Of a DNA stretch of 64,000 nt, positions 11,679-23,300 are shown piece by piece (the first letter of the stretch is position 1; every line of letters starts with the position of its first letter). This DNA is from Jaltomata sinuosa (lineage: Eukaryota > Streptophyta > Magnoliopsida > Solanales > Solanaceae). The stretch lies in the NCBI GenBank assembly GCA_003996215.1, contig QJPP01001434.1:471772-535771 (forward strand), written 5' to 3'. The notes beneath the pieces are model-generated. The model saw only the letters and a list, made by a program, of their open reading frames with translations. It searched no databases and was not told the origin of the DNA. The translations under genes were made by a program, and so were the position numbers.

Positions 11679-13636
11679 TGTCACGCCCTGAGGTAACCCC
11701 CTAGACGTAACACGGGACTTGAGACCACAAGTGCTCCAAGAGAACCCTTGGTCATAGCATTCTCAAGCATAACAAAAGACAAGCGGAAGCATAATAGATA
11801 AAGTCGGAATAACATAGATGGATAATCAAGTCAAGTAGGAATATAAGATCTACAAGAAAACTCATATACTGTCTATGTCTGAAAATCCTCTACTTATGAC
11901 ATAAAGAGTTGCTAGGACAAGACCTTATCTAACTCAAAGTACGAAAATGAAAAGCTTAACACAAGCTAATAACATGACTAGTCCTCGACCTACGAGGACT
12001 CACCAACAACTGACAGATAGAGTGGCCTGGAAGCTCTAGCCATGTGCCTGGGAAAGGACTCCTGAATCTGCATCATCAACGGATGCAGCGCAAGATATGC
12101 GTCAGTACTATAAGATGTACCGAGTATGCGAGATATGCATAAATAATATGAAAACTTACTTAAAACATAATTGAAAACTGAGTTCATGCATAATCGAAGA
12201 AGTCATAAGTAAATATCATGGTTTGAGTAATAAGCGTGAGTTCATAGTCAAAACTTCAAAATGAGATATCATAAAGCTTAGAAAACTTGAAATCATTCAT
12301 ACGGGAGTTTCTTATAACCGACAATAGACCATGCAAGCTACATGAAATCTAACTATATAACCCTAGTTAGAAAAGCTGACTTGAACCGTGCCAAAGAATG
12401 AGTCACCATATCCAACTATATAACCCTAGTTGGCAAAGCTGTCCTAATGCCCTCTAAGCACAGGACACCATGATCAATATGTGGTACCACTCTCATAAGC
12501 CCATAGGGCACTTAATTTCATAACCTATGCTGACAACGTAGTTTTGGACTTGGGTAATTGAACCTTGGTCGCTCGGTGCTAAATGCTACTCCCAAAACAT
12601 ATACTTATAGCTCATAATTTCATAGTGGCACAATCTCATGCCAAATCTTGTTTGAAAAGCATGAAAACACATTGGGCATCATGCAATTCTCATAGCTTAG
12701 GTAGATATATCTAGATACCAAACCTTTCATGAAACATAGAGACATATCATATGTCATATTGTTCATACTTCAAAATCCTTAAAACTTAGCATAGCCATAA
12801 TTCAAAACATCCGTTTCTTTCTAAATTCATAACTTGAAGAATTAGGCATGCAATTTCATGATAATAGAGGCCATGTTATCTAACATGTAAACTTTCACTT
12901 GAAATCATGAAATTCAATGGAATCATGCTAGAATTCAACTTTAATGCATGGGCTTATGAAACCAATTAAGGAATCTTAATAAAATCATCAATAAACTGTA
13001 AGAAACCATGAATTAATTCATAGAGACTTTTTTCATAAGTTTTTCCCAATTTAGGTCAAAACTCTAATTTCACAAGTTCATAATTCAAAATAAGGATTGG
13101 GGGTTTTGGGCACAAGGGTGAAAGGAACCCATTTTTGATTACCCACATACCTTGATTGAAGATAACCCACTTGAATTGGAAAGACTTAGGAGGTTTGAAC
13201 TTGGAGCTTGAGACTTGAAGCTTGGAGAAGAATTTCTCTTTTTGGGAGAAGAGTGAAGTAATGAGAAGGAACTTAGGCTAATGAGGGTGAAAACCCTTCT
13301 TGAAAGAGTCAAAATGACATCATTTAGGAGTTAAAAGGGTGGGTAGTAACTAAAATACCTCTGGGACATAACTAAGAAAAGCTATCTTAAAAACCCGGCT
13401 TTAGATTCCACGAGTCCCTTCCACGGACCGTAGAACCAATCACGGCTCATGGAATGGGGTCGTGGTTCCTGAGCCAAAATTCCAGGCTGCTGAAGATATT
13501 CTACGGCTTAACAAGATGGCTCGTGGAAACCCCCACGAGTGGTAGAACCCAGTGGTGGTTCTGGGGAACTTGGATGGTCTCAGGTCCAGTTCCACGAGTC
13601 AACAGAACGACCCGTAAAAACTTCTACGAGTCATGG
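11679..13636 (-). repeat. TE2 5' LTR, outer ~264 bp deleted
   Basis: It aligns with 4405-6360 from end to end but stops at CTACGAGTCATGG near 13636, where the partner continues for another 264 bp to its TGTAACA end. The next bases (13637 on) are TE1 sequence. The lost part contains the outer half of the word-rich U3 and the integrase recognition end. Confidence 0.85.
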
Positions 13637-13776
13637 TAGAATAGAACGACATGTTCATTTTTCTTAAATTTTTAGTGTAGAATAGTTTTTGTGCCTTAAT
13701 TGAGCCTTGGCATAATTCATTCCTTGCCATGTGAGTATCTTGCTTGAGGACAAGCAATATTTCAAGTTTGGGGGTT
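13637..13776 (+). other. TE1 internal end with polypurine tract
   Basis: A short AT-rich stretch with TTGAGGACAAGC and then TTCAAGTTTGGGGGTT (13761-13776) directly before the LTR. The purine-rich tract next to TGATAAG is the standard Athila polypurine tract and LTR boundary. TAGAATAG occurs at both 13637-13644 and about 13677-13684. Confidence 0.7.
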
Positions 13777-15288
13777 TGATAAGTCGGTAATCTACCAACT
13801 TATTTAGCCTATATCCATGAATTATTGCTACATTTTGAATTTATTTAGAGGTTCTTATGGTCTTTATTGATGTCTATGCAGGTACTTTGGATAGAAGAGG
13901 AGAAACAAGGATATGAACCCAAAAAAGAGTCAAAAAGTAGCTAAGTGTGAAGAGTTGAGGAAATCTAGAGAATCTTCTGAGAGATGCGGTGGTTGTGCGA
14001 CACGCACAAGCCGAGGTGCGGTTTGCACGTCCTCCGCATGAAGCTGCAAAGATGACTGAAGATTCACCTAAGGAGTGTGGTCGCCATGCGACGCGCACAT
14101 CTCGTGGTGCAAAATGCATCACCCTTCGCACAAAGACCACTTAAGCAACTGAAGTCACTTGTCAACCTGAAGCAAGTGTATGACGCGCACACTGCGACAT
14201 GCGAACCGCACGCCACGTTGCACACCACCCGAAGGGAAATTTTGTCCTAAATTTGTGTGACAATTTTGCGAACATATAAAAGGCAATTTTAGGCTTATTT
14301 TGTATATAAAATTCAGAGTAGAGAATTTCAGTAGAGAACTTGGAGATATTTTTGGCTTGTAAACACTTTTCTCCATCTCCATTTAGAGAGGGTTTTCAAT
14401 CCAATCTTTTGGTTAAAAAATTATGTGCTAACTTGACTTTAGAACTTGAGAATCAACTACAATGGATGGGAATTTGATTTATCCAGCTGGTATATCTTCT
14501 CCTCCATCTATGAGTGGCTAATTTCTCTTGTCTAGGGGTGTATTGATGATGGGTGTGTAGCTAATGGGTGTGGGTGTTGCTAAATCACTCTTATAATTGC
14601 TTATCTGATGTGGGTTTAGTGATTTCACCATGTTTTAATCTAATAATTTGTGGTTGCAAACATAAATTTACCTTACTTGGCTATTTAGTTGCTCGAGAGA
14701 GAATTTTGTAGTTGTGGATGTTAAATTTCTAGTGGGTACTTGGGAATCCACTTAGATTGGAGGCTATACATAGATCCAATGGCAGAATCTCCCATTTAAG
14801 GGTCTGAGCTAGAAATAGGACGACCTCCCCAAGCAAATGTTGGTTGGTTATTTAGCACACCGAATGATGTTCTAACCGAAATCATCGGATATGTGGATGT
14901 TGATCGAGAGATAGCATTCCACACTTATGACTAACGCTACCCGTGTCACTAGGTGAGAATTTGAGTGAATTAGTGATCACCCTATCCTATAGCAAATGCC
15001 CCATCGGAAATGCACCCCTAGTCATCTAATTCTATTTGGTACACTCATCTCGATTTTATAGCTTTTACTTGAATTGAGTTAGTAGTGACAACTTTCCCAA
15101 TTCCCCCATTTTATTACTTTGGTTTTGTTGAACAACTACTCTCATTTTGAAATCGCTTCGCATAATCTCTAATGAGCTAAATCAGGTCCCTTGGATTCGA
15201 TCCCGACATCCGTTGGGTTGTAAATTTTGTTTTGACTACACGGTCGTTGTGACCTCCTACTTGGAGAGCACGATTTGAGTGTTTATCA
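13777..15288 (+). repeat. TE1 3' LTR, 1512 bp
   Basis: It begins TGATAAGTCGG and ends GTGTTTATCA, so the tips form the inverted repeat TGATAA/TTATCA. A clear TATA box TATAAAAGG lies at 14275-14283. Just upstream, 13985-14225 is packed with words such as TGCGACACGCACAAG, TGCGACGCGCACATC and GACGCGCACACTGCGACATG. The LTR is followed without gap by TE3 sequence. Confidence 0.8.
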
Positions 15289-15303
15289 CATGTCTCTCTC
15301 GGT

Positions 15304-16643
15304 CTCTCAGGTAGCCTCCTCGACTGGATTGTGCATCGAGTGAATCTTAACTACTGAAATCTCTCTAGACCTCAATCTCCTGACATCTCTGTCCAATATA
15401 GCAACCGACTCCTCAACAAAGGACATACTCTCATCCAACTGTAACGAATTGCACTGCAACACCTGTGACTTATCTGAAACATACCACCGCAACATCGATA
15501 CATGGAAGACTGGGTGCATAGTTGAAAACATCAGAGGCAAAGCTAACTGATAGGCAACACCAACAACTCTCTGAAGGATCACAAACGGCCCAATGTACCT
15601 GGGGCTAAGCGTTGCCCTGCCTACCAAATCTCATCACGCCCTTCATGGGTGATACACAAAAATATACCAAGTCACCAACACTAAGCTCTAAGGCATAAAG
15701 TCTACAATCTAAATAGCTCTTCTACCTACTCTGGGCTTCTTGAAGTCTGTCCTTAATCACCCAGACTCAGTCTAATGAATCACGAAGCAAGTCTGTACTC
15801 CACGGCCTAGACTCCAAACCATCAAACCAACCCATCGAAAATATGCAATGCCTACCATATAATGCCTCAAAAGGTGCCATGCCAATACTCGAGTGGTAAC
15901 TATTGTTATAACCAAACTCTTCCAATGACACAAACTAATCCCACGAACCTCCAAAGTCAAGAACAGATGCCCATAACATGTCCTCCAGGACATGAGTAGT
16001 CCTCTTGGACTGGCCATCTGTCTGAGGGTGGAATGCGGTACTAAGATGAACCTCTATACCTAACTCTCTCTGAACAATCCTCCAAAACTGAGATGTGAAC
16101 TGAGTACCGCAGTCTGAAATGATAGAAGCTGGGACCCCATGCAAATGAACAACCTCACGAAGATCAATCTGAGCCAACCTCTCTGCACTATAGAAAGAAT
16201 GAACTGGAAAAGTGCGCTGACTTAGTCAGCCTATCAACAATCACCCAAATGGAGTCAAACCCTTGAGACGTGCATGGCAACCAAACTATGAAGTTCATAG
16301 TAATTCCTTCCCACTTCCACTCAGGAATGGAAAGTCGTTGCATCAATCCACCATGTCTTGTGTGCTCAAACTTCACCTGTTGACAGTTCAAGCACCGAGA
16401 TACAAACTCCTCTATGTCCTGCTTCATACCACTCCACCAGTAAAGATGCCTCAAATCTCTATACATCTTAGCTGCACCAGGATGGATGGAATATCTAGTA
16501 TAATGTGTCTCACAGAGAATCAGCTGAATCACATCCCTAACTCTCGGAACACAAAGATGGCTATCAAACCTCAGAACACTATTAGAATCTAAAGTAGCCC
16601 CGTTGGCCTCACCTCGAACAACCTGATCATTAATGACACACAA
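15304..16643 (-). pseudogene. TE3 integrase, catalytic residues lost
   Basis: The zinc-binding part reads HYTRYSIHPGAAKMYRDLRH and ends CLNCQQVKF. In the core the first catalytic Asp is Asn (TMNFIVWLP, family TMDFVVGLP), the second Asp is kept (SIISDCGTQF) and the Glu is Lys (TDGQSKRTT, family GQSERT). The C-terminal GPF-type motif YIGPFVILQRVVGVAYQL is present. A TGA at 15307-15309 replaces the conserved Trp of the chromodomain-like tail (EAT-stop-ET). Further stops and frameshifts lie near 16187, 15930 and 15770. TE1 begins 15 bases past the TGA. Confidence 0.8.
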
Positions 16644-16799
16644 CCACTAATCCTCAAAGTGACGACTCTGAAACTGATCAACCAAAGTAGAACAAACCTT
16701 AACACTAGCAAAATCTCTGCTAGAATCCGATAAGTCAAGCCTAACCAAATGGTTAGCCAAGGACTAGATGTCCAAGGCTAACGATCCCTCTGAAACATA

Positions 16800-17303
16800 A
16801 AGTGAAGCTAGGCTACCCATACTCACTATCTTCCGACTCAAGGCATCCGCTACCACGTTTTCCTTGCTCGGATGATATAAAATAGTGAAATCATAGTCCT
16901 TCAGTAACTCAATCCATCTCCTCTGCCTAGAGTTCAGCTCTCGCTGACTCGTGATGTACTAAAGACTATGGTGATTGGTAAAGATCTCACATTGAACCCC
17001 ATATAAGTAATGCCTCCAAATCTTGAGCACGGAGACTACCTCCGCCAACTCCAAGTCATGAGTGGGGTAGTTACACTCGTGAACCTTCATCTGTTTTGAC
17101 ACATATGCTATCACACAACCCTGTTGCATCAATACACAACCAAGACCAACCCCTGAAGCATCATAATACACTGAGAAGACCTGACCCTCAACGGGAAAAG
17201 GCAACACTAGAGCTAAAGTCAATAAGGCCTTAAGCCTCTGAAAACTATCCTCGCACTGATTCGACCACTGAAATGGGACATCCTTTCTAGTCAGCCTAGA
17301 CAA
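16800..17303 (-). pseudogene. TE3 RNase H, broken
   Basis: LTRKDVPFQWSNQCEDSF precedes VFSVYYDASGVGLGCVLMQ with the first catalytic Asp, then HYLYGVQCEIFTNHHSL, where the normal DHRS is NHHS, so one catalytic Asp is lost. A TAG near 16959 interrupts, after which RQRRWIELLKDYD-type sequence continues to about 16860. The 150 bases downstream form the degraded linker to integrase. Confidence 0.75.
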
Positions 17304-17313
17304 ACCATCTGTT

Positions 17314-18109
17314 TCACCCTGCTAACCAAACAAAGTTATGAACCTTGGTAAGAGTAGTAGGTTTCTTCCAATCATGAATGGCTAAAATCTTCCTCGGGTC
17401 CACTCTAATCCCATCTTTACACACCAGGTGTCCTAGGAATGCCACTGACTCAATACAAAACTCGCAGTTTGAGAACTTGGAATAAAGCTGATGATCTCTC
17501 AAAGTCTAGAGGATAATCCTCAAGTGCTGCTCATGATCCTACTCACTCTGCGAGTATATCAATATGTCATCGATGAAAACTATCACAAACGAGTCCAAAT
17601 ATGGGTTGAGCACCCTATGTATCAAGTCCATGAAAGTTGCGGGGGCATTAGTCAACCCAAAAGACATCACTAGGAACTCATAGTGGCCATAACGTATCCT
17701 AAATGTTGTCTTAGGGATGTCCACTGCCATAATCCTCAATTGGTGGTAGCCTGGCCTCAAATCTATCTTCAAAAACATGGCTGAACCCTGAAGCTGATCA
17801 AACAAGTCATCTATTCACAGTCACCTTATTGAACTGCCGATAATCAATACACATCCGCATCAATCCATCTTTCTTCTTTACGAATAGAACTGGAGCACCC
17901 CAAGGCGACACACTCGGCCTAATGAAACCCTTATCTAACAAATCCTGGAGCTGATCCTTAAGCTCCTTCAACTCAGCAAGAGCCATACAATAAGGAGTAA
18001 TAGAAATAGGCATGGTGCCCGGCTCTAACTCAATAGCAAAGTCAATATCTCTCTCAGATGGAAGGCCTGGCAGGTCGGTCACTAACACGTCTAGGAAATA
18101 TCTAACCAT
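17314..18109 (-). pseudogene. TE3 reverse transcriptase, broken
   Basis: RT sequence VSPWGAPVLFVKKKDGLMRM and CIDYRQFNKVTVN is followed by a short deletion at about 17807, then MFDQLQGSAMFLKIDLRPGY, SFGLTNAPATFMDLIHRVL and the catalytic FIDDILIYSQSE. A TAG near 17503 interrupts before the C-terminal LGHLVCKDGIRVDP. Motif order and spacing fit the Tekay family. Confidence 0.8.
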
Positions 18110-18299
18110 AAGAATCGACTCAGGAGAAGAAGTGTCTACACTAGCATCTCAAAACATATGCTAGATAAGCCAAACACCCATGAAAAATCAACTTCCTAGC
18201 ATGAAGGAAAGAAATGATCTCAGACAGTGCGCGTCTAATAGAACCCTACCACATAATCGAGGATATGCCGATCATTACTATGGTAATGATCTTGGCAAA

Positions 18300-18749
18300 A
18301 CAATCCAAAATTGCTCGATGAGGGGATAACTAGTCCATGCCCAGAATCACATTAAAATCTAACATGTCTAAAATCATCAAGTAACCCCAAGTCTCCAAAT
18401 CACTAACAATAATCATACAGGATCTGAAAACATGATCCACTACTAAAGAATCACCTACTGGGGTCAAAATGGATACAGGAACAGATAACAGCTCACTAGC
18501 CAACCCTAAAACAAGGAACATAGTAGGCAGAAACATATGAACATGTAGATCCAAAGCTAAAGCTGACTGACGGCATACAAAAGTCATACCTATAATCACC
18601 ATATTCGAGGCCTCTGCCTTGGGTCTACCAAGGATGGCATAAAACTGACGTCGACCTCTAACAAATTGACTGCCATCCCTACCATATGCCCTTCTAGGTA
18701 GGGCACCACCTCTAAATTGAACACCACCTATTTTAGCCAGTGGTTGCAC
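18300..18749 (-). pseudogene. TE3 protease region, active site lost
   Basis: The region aligns with TE4 26930-27673: RRQFYAILGRPKAEAS, then SVPVSILTPVGDSLVVDHVF and LMILDMLDFNVILGMD. Where TE4 has ALFDPGSSCSYVS, TE3 reads ALALDLHVHMFLP, so a small deletion and frameshift have removed the DPGS active site. A TAG follows GMD (Trp expected). Confidence 0.7.
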
Positions 18750-18779
18750 TGCTCTGATAGGCTGAGCCAGCTGAGTGGT

Positions 18780-20135
18780 TGGCTAAACTGTACCCCACTG
18801 GGGGAAATCTCTAGCATAATGACTGATGATATTGCACTCATAACAAGGCCCTGATGTCCCATCCTATCGGGATGAACTAGCTATACTGGTGTGGCCACCA
18901 CGACCTGATGCGCCAGAAGTTGTACCCCTCAAAGTTCGACCATAGTAACCCTATTGACTGCTCTGACCCAGCTCAAACTGAGGCCCACCTAAGGCCTGAA
19001 GCGATGCCTGCACTAGTCGGCTAGACTAACTCTGATGCTTCTATAGTTGATACCCTCAGTCCTACTAGCCTGAACCTCTACCACTATAACAGGAACCACT
19101 GTACCTACCCTGATGTCGTGGCCTCTTATGTTTGTCCCCCGGATCATGATGGTGAAAATCCTCTATAGTACGAATATGGTCTACAATAGCCTAGAAGGAT
19201 CACCCTCTGCCAACTAGTACCTCAGTTGTCTGTTTAAGCTTTGTTCTCAATCCCCAAACAAATTTACGGACTCTATTGGGCTCGGTAGGCATGATCATAG
19301 CTCCAAATGGAGCTAGCTGGTGAAAGCGAGTCTCACACTCGGATGCAGACATAGATCCCTGTATAAGCCTGGTAAACTGCTCTCTATGATGCTCCCAGTA
19401 TCTCTATGGCAAAAACTTGGCCATAAAGGCCTCATAGAACTTTCTCCAAACCCACTCAGGAGACGGAGACGGTCTGTAAGCTACTTGGTACCTCAACCAT
19501 AATTTAGTTGGGCCCTCCAGCTGATAAGCAGTATAACTAACTCCGTGAGTCTCCAACAACCCCAAATGATGCAGCATCTCATCACAAGTAGATATAAAGT
19601 CATATGGATCCTGACCAAGAGTACCAGAAAATCTAGGCAGTGCCAATCTCAAAAATATGCCGAGAGCCTTCTGCTTTGCCTCTGTCATAATTGGGCGAGG
19701 AGCAAGAGGATGACCAACAGAAGGTACTGGAAGAACCTCATCACGGGGAGCTGCGGTAGCAGGCTGTGCTCTTAAATTTTGAACACCCAGGGCTGGCCTC
19801 CGAGCGGATATCTGTGCCACATCTGAAGGCTGACCCTCAATCATACCAAACAACTAAAGAAGTAAACCCCGAATATCTGATGAATGAGTTGGGGATGATG
19901 TTGGTATTGAAGTTGGTGATGGCATTGGTGGTAGCTGGGTTGTCCCTTAGTCCACAAGCTGCTGCTCTGGGACCAACTCTGGCTCAAAATCAACCCTAGA
20001 AGCTCTAGCTAGTGCCACTACTATAGCATATCCTCAGCCTCTACCTGTACGACCATCCCAGCCCCTAGCTGGATTCAGGTGTGCTGGGGTCAAAGGCTCT
20101 CCCTCACTTGCTGCCAAAGACCTCATACGAGCCAT
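18780..20135 (-). pseudogene. TE3 gag, broken
   Basis: The likely start ATG is at 20135-20133 (MARMRSLAASEG). The capsid-like core is clear at 19404-19853: GQPSDVAQISARRPALG, IFLRLALPRFSGTLGQDPYD, LLETHGVSYTAYQLEGPTKL. The remainder to the zinc-knuckle region (about 18780-18860) is split by many stops; a TAG shortly after the start and others near 19854 disrupt the N-terminus. It aligns with TE4 gag at roughly three quarters of residues by eye. Confidence 0.7.
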
Positions 20136-20338
20136 CTACCGAAGAGTGAAGTAGAACAAGTGAGTTTCCAGGAAACCATCTAGGATAAGACGCACGATGT
20201 AGAAGCAAGAAATGATCCATGTTTCCTAAGATGCCACTGTAGCCTCCCGAAGATTGAGTAAAGACGTCTCTGCCCTGATCTGTAGGACTCTATTAGACAT
20301 TGGCTCCTATACCGATGACATCAGTGAACCTAGGTTCT
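20136..20338 (-). other. TE3 leader and inner half of its primer site
   Basis: It aligns with the TE4 leader (28860-29072). It ends at AACCTAGGTTCT, where the Met tRNA primer site begins; the site is completed across TE4 at 32200-32208. GTTCT (20334-20338) is the left copy of the TE4 target duplication. Confidence 0.8.
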
Positions 20339-23300
20339 TGTCACAACCCAATTTCTCAGTCATGATGGCACCTACAACCCCCGGTAGGTGAACTAATCCC
20401 CATAGCCCAGAACAGTTAGTAATGGGCTATTATCTAACAAATAAGGGAACAAGACGAAGAGAACAGATAAAAGGGATATAAATATATACATATGCGGAAA
20501 CTAAACCAAACCCCAAGACCTGGTATCATAGTATAGAGCCAAACTACATACATGGAGTGAAAACGATCCAAAACAATATATACAGATATCTCTGAATGGT
20601 AATAGAGTACATAAAGCAAAAGATAAACTAAAGCTAAGCTCCGATCGCCAAAAGCTCACCCTCAGTCTGAAGTAGTCCCTAACAGATCTCCAAGCATGAA
20701 TCACAGCGATCTAACAACGATGGCCCACGCTAGGATCTGCACCCAAAGATGCAGGGGGTAAGGTGAGCACCAAATGCGAAGCATAAGGTACCCAGTAGGT
20801 ATCATAGGCTGACTGGGCACATATAAGATAAAAGCGTAGTAACAAACAGAATAGAAGCAAGCAGTCACAGAAATCAACGAAAGGTACACAGGAACTAGCC
20901 TAGAGGGAAATCAACAGAACCACATGTGAGGCCAGTAAGTAGAACATACACACCATAGGCACAGGTGGAAGTAATAAACACGCACCTGGGGTCCTTGCAA
21001 TAACAGTGTATACATAATAAGTTTACGAAATGGACGGTATACCGGTAACCTCAAGTGTAAGAAGAGGGAAAGAGTAATGATAGGCATGCTCAGGGACATG
21101 AATCAAACTCAACTAATCATAGCAATCTCAAATCCAGAAACTAACAGTCTAGCAGTAACCAATTTCATATTTAACCGTAGCAGGGAACAATTCTGTAAGT
21201 AAATAGCAAAAATCTACCTACAGTCCCCCGGCCGCCCATACAACCAAGGAACACAAACAAGTGTAAACAAACCCTCCGGCATCCCATACTAACGGAGCGT
21301 ACAATCAACAAACAACAAACAAGGGTGGAGCCTCAAACAATGAATGATATGATGCATGAAGATCTCAAGTGAAATGGTATCTCTGTATGTACCTCCTCCG
21401 GTGCCGATCCGGCCCAGCAGGTAGGTTTCATGGAAGGACACTGCCCGTATACCTCTACTCCACCGTATACCCTTCCTCCGGCACACGCAGCCCGTAGCCC
21501 CTTGGCCCGCATGGCCAAGGTCATGGCAGGTCCGATCCCATAGCTAAAACGTATCAAAACCAGGTCGATCCGAAGCAAGTCCGGGGTTCAAGATAGAGAC
21601 CACAGTCTCGAATATGCAATGCCCAGACCCTGTCCAGGACTAAGTAGTAGGAATGTCGTCAAAAACCTCCAAAGGGTGGCCGGGCAATAACCGGGTCCTA
21701 AACCAGTAGAAAGTCATCTCAGGTTGCTCCGGATCCCGACCGAGGCTAAAATCATCTCAAAGTAAGCAAGACTCAACCTGCACCCCGGCCCTGCCGAAGT
21801 CTAGTGTTAATCGTAAACTGGTGATTTAAAATTCCATAATTTTACTTCCTTTATCCAGGAAAATATTCACAAGTTAAATCAAACCATTTCCAAATTATTT
21901 CCATCAAAAATGGCCCCCCCGGGCCATGCAAAGTTTAGAAAATAGTGCCAGTAGGCCCGAAGCCAAAACTATAGTAAAACATGGATAAAACCTCTTTATA
22001 TGCATGGAAATGGTATGATCACACACAATAGCTGCCCAGCAGCTCACAATCAACCTATCGACCCTGCACAGGCCCACAGCTACTCAGCAAGCATAACCAG
22101 CCTAGAAGAATAATTCTATGCCCGGGACTCGCGGACATTTCCAAAATCCCACCTTCTATGTTCCAGAGTCAACAAGGCCTCACAGGACCACAAGGGTAAA
22201 TAAAATATATCGGCAAATACCTACAAGGCTCCTAACGGAGGAACAAAAGTAGGCGGACATGAATAAAGCGGTCGAGGTCTGTGGTACAAACCTAATAAAC
22301 CAACCCAAGGATGCCCATTAATACAATTTTATCCTATATATGCGGAGTCTAGGGAAAATAAACCGTAACCTACCTGTCGTCCGATGACAAGCTTGAACCT
22401 CTCCGAAAAAAGCTCCAGCACGAAGTCAAACTCGGATTTAGGCTTGAATAATTTGACGTAGATAATTAATTTCCTTCAAAAATTTAATATAACGTCAATA
22501 TTTAATTGGTTCCACCAACCCCTTCTCTGTATGCGTATGTATGTATATGGAGCAGCCAACAACACACTACACTTGTTAATGAATGAAACAAAGGTTTAGT
22601 GAACTTTGTTAATTTCCAACATAAATAGCACTAGCTAAGTGTTGGTAGGTGATGGCCACCTAATGGACAAATGGCAGCATGTATTTTGGTGTGGCATCCC
22701 TTGATTCCACGTGGAATCTTGGTGTCACACCATAATATATTTTTTTCCCGATTATGTATATATTCGGGTATTGCATAGGTTCGTGATAAAATAAATATAG
22801 CTTTTTGAATATACAATAATAAATAGAAAATTATTTCAAATAAACCTACTATATTATAATAATAAATTTCAACATAACTAAATTTACTATCTCCGCTAAA
22901 ATATTACAATGTATAAAAACCTTAAAAAATAAATACATATACAATTATATCGTAACAAAAATATTTTTCATAAACCTTTAAAATATTTTGAAAAGGTAAT
23001 AATAATATAATTTTCTACCACCTTCGACTTTTAAATTAAATATTTTCAAGTACGCACGATTTCGATACTCAAGAACCCTCTTGGAACCCTCCCTTATGCT
23101 TTCTCACTATTTCAGAGCTGAAATGGCGTTTTAAAATGTGAAGTTGAGGCTTAAATCGAGTTTGACCCGACCCGGTTCGCGACCCGGTTCCTAACCCGGT
23201 TTCTGCCAGACAGTTGGCGGTAAAACAGTCATAACTGTTTACTCCGAAATCAGTTGGACGTGAGGTTTTGTGCGTTGGAAACTAGACTCGTAGACCTTCG

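Larger units (their letters stand above)
4405..13636 (-). mobile_element. TE2: Tekay/Del-like chromovirus, nearly complete, inserted in TE1
   Basis: Minus-strand element with a full 3' LTR (4405-6624), polypurine tract, pol, gag, Met tRNA primer site and a 5' LTR (11679-13636) that lacks about 264 bp of its outer end compared with the other LTR. Domain order gag, PR, RT, RNase H, IN, chromodomain-like tail is standard for Tekay/Del. The LTRs differ by scattered substitutions and small indels, so the insertion is not very recent. The outer target duplication is lost with the deletion. TE7 (plus strand) has an LTR of the same family. Confidence 0.85.
1..15288 (+). mobile_element. TE1: Athila-like LTR retrotransposon, 3' half, split by TE2
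   Basis: Plus-strand element in two pieces, 1-4404 and 13637-15288. The left piece holds the spacer after pol, a spliced extra ORF and a long 3' non-coding tail; the right piece holds the last internal bases, a polypurine tract and a 3' LTR. The pieces belong together because both are plus strand, their order is right, and the same unusual words (TGCGACACGCAC type) occur in the left piece (1-110, 1030-1390) and in the LTR (13985-14225). gag, pol and the 5' LTR must lie left of the window. The LTR ends directly in the 3' region of TE3, so TE1 inserted into TE3; the predicted 5-bp target duplication is CATGT (15289-15293). The joining of the two pieces is inference. Confidence 0.75.

Noticed and set aside
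13777..15288. A solo LTR.
   Set aside because: It is preceded by a polypurine tract and internal sequence (13637-13776), and its words match the TE1 internal region, so it is a 3' LTR.
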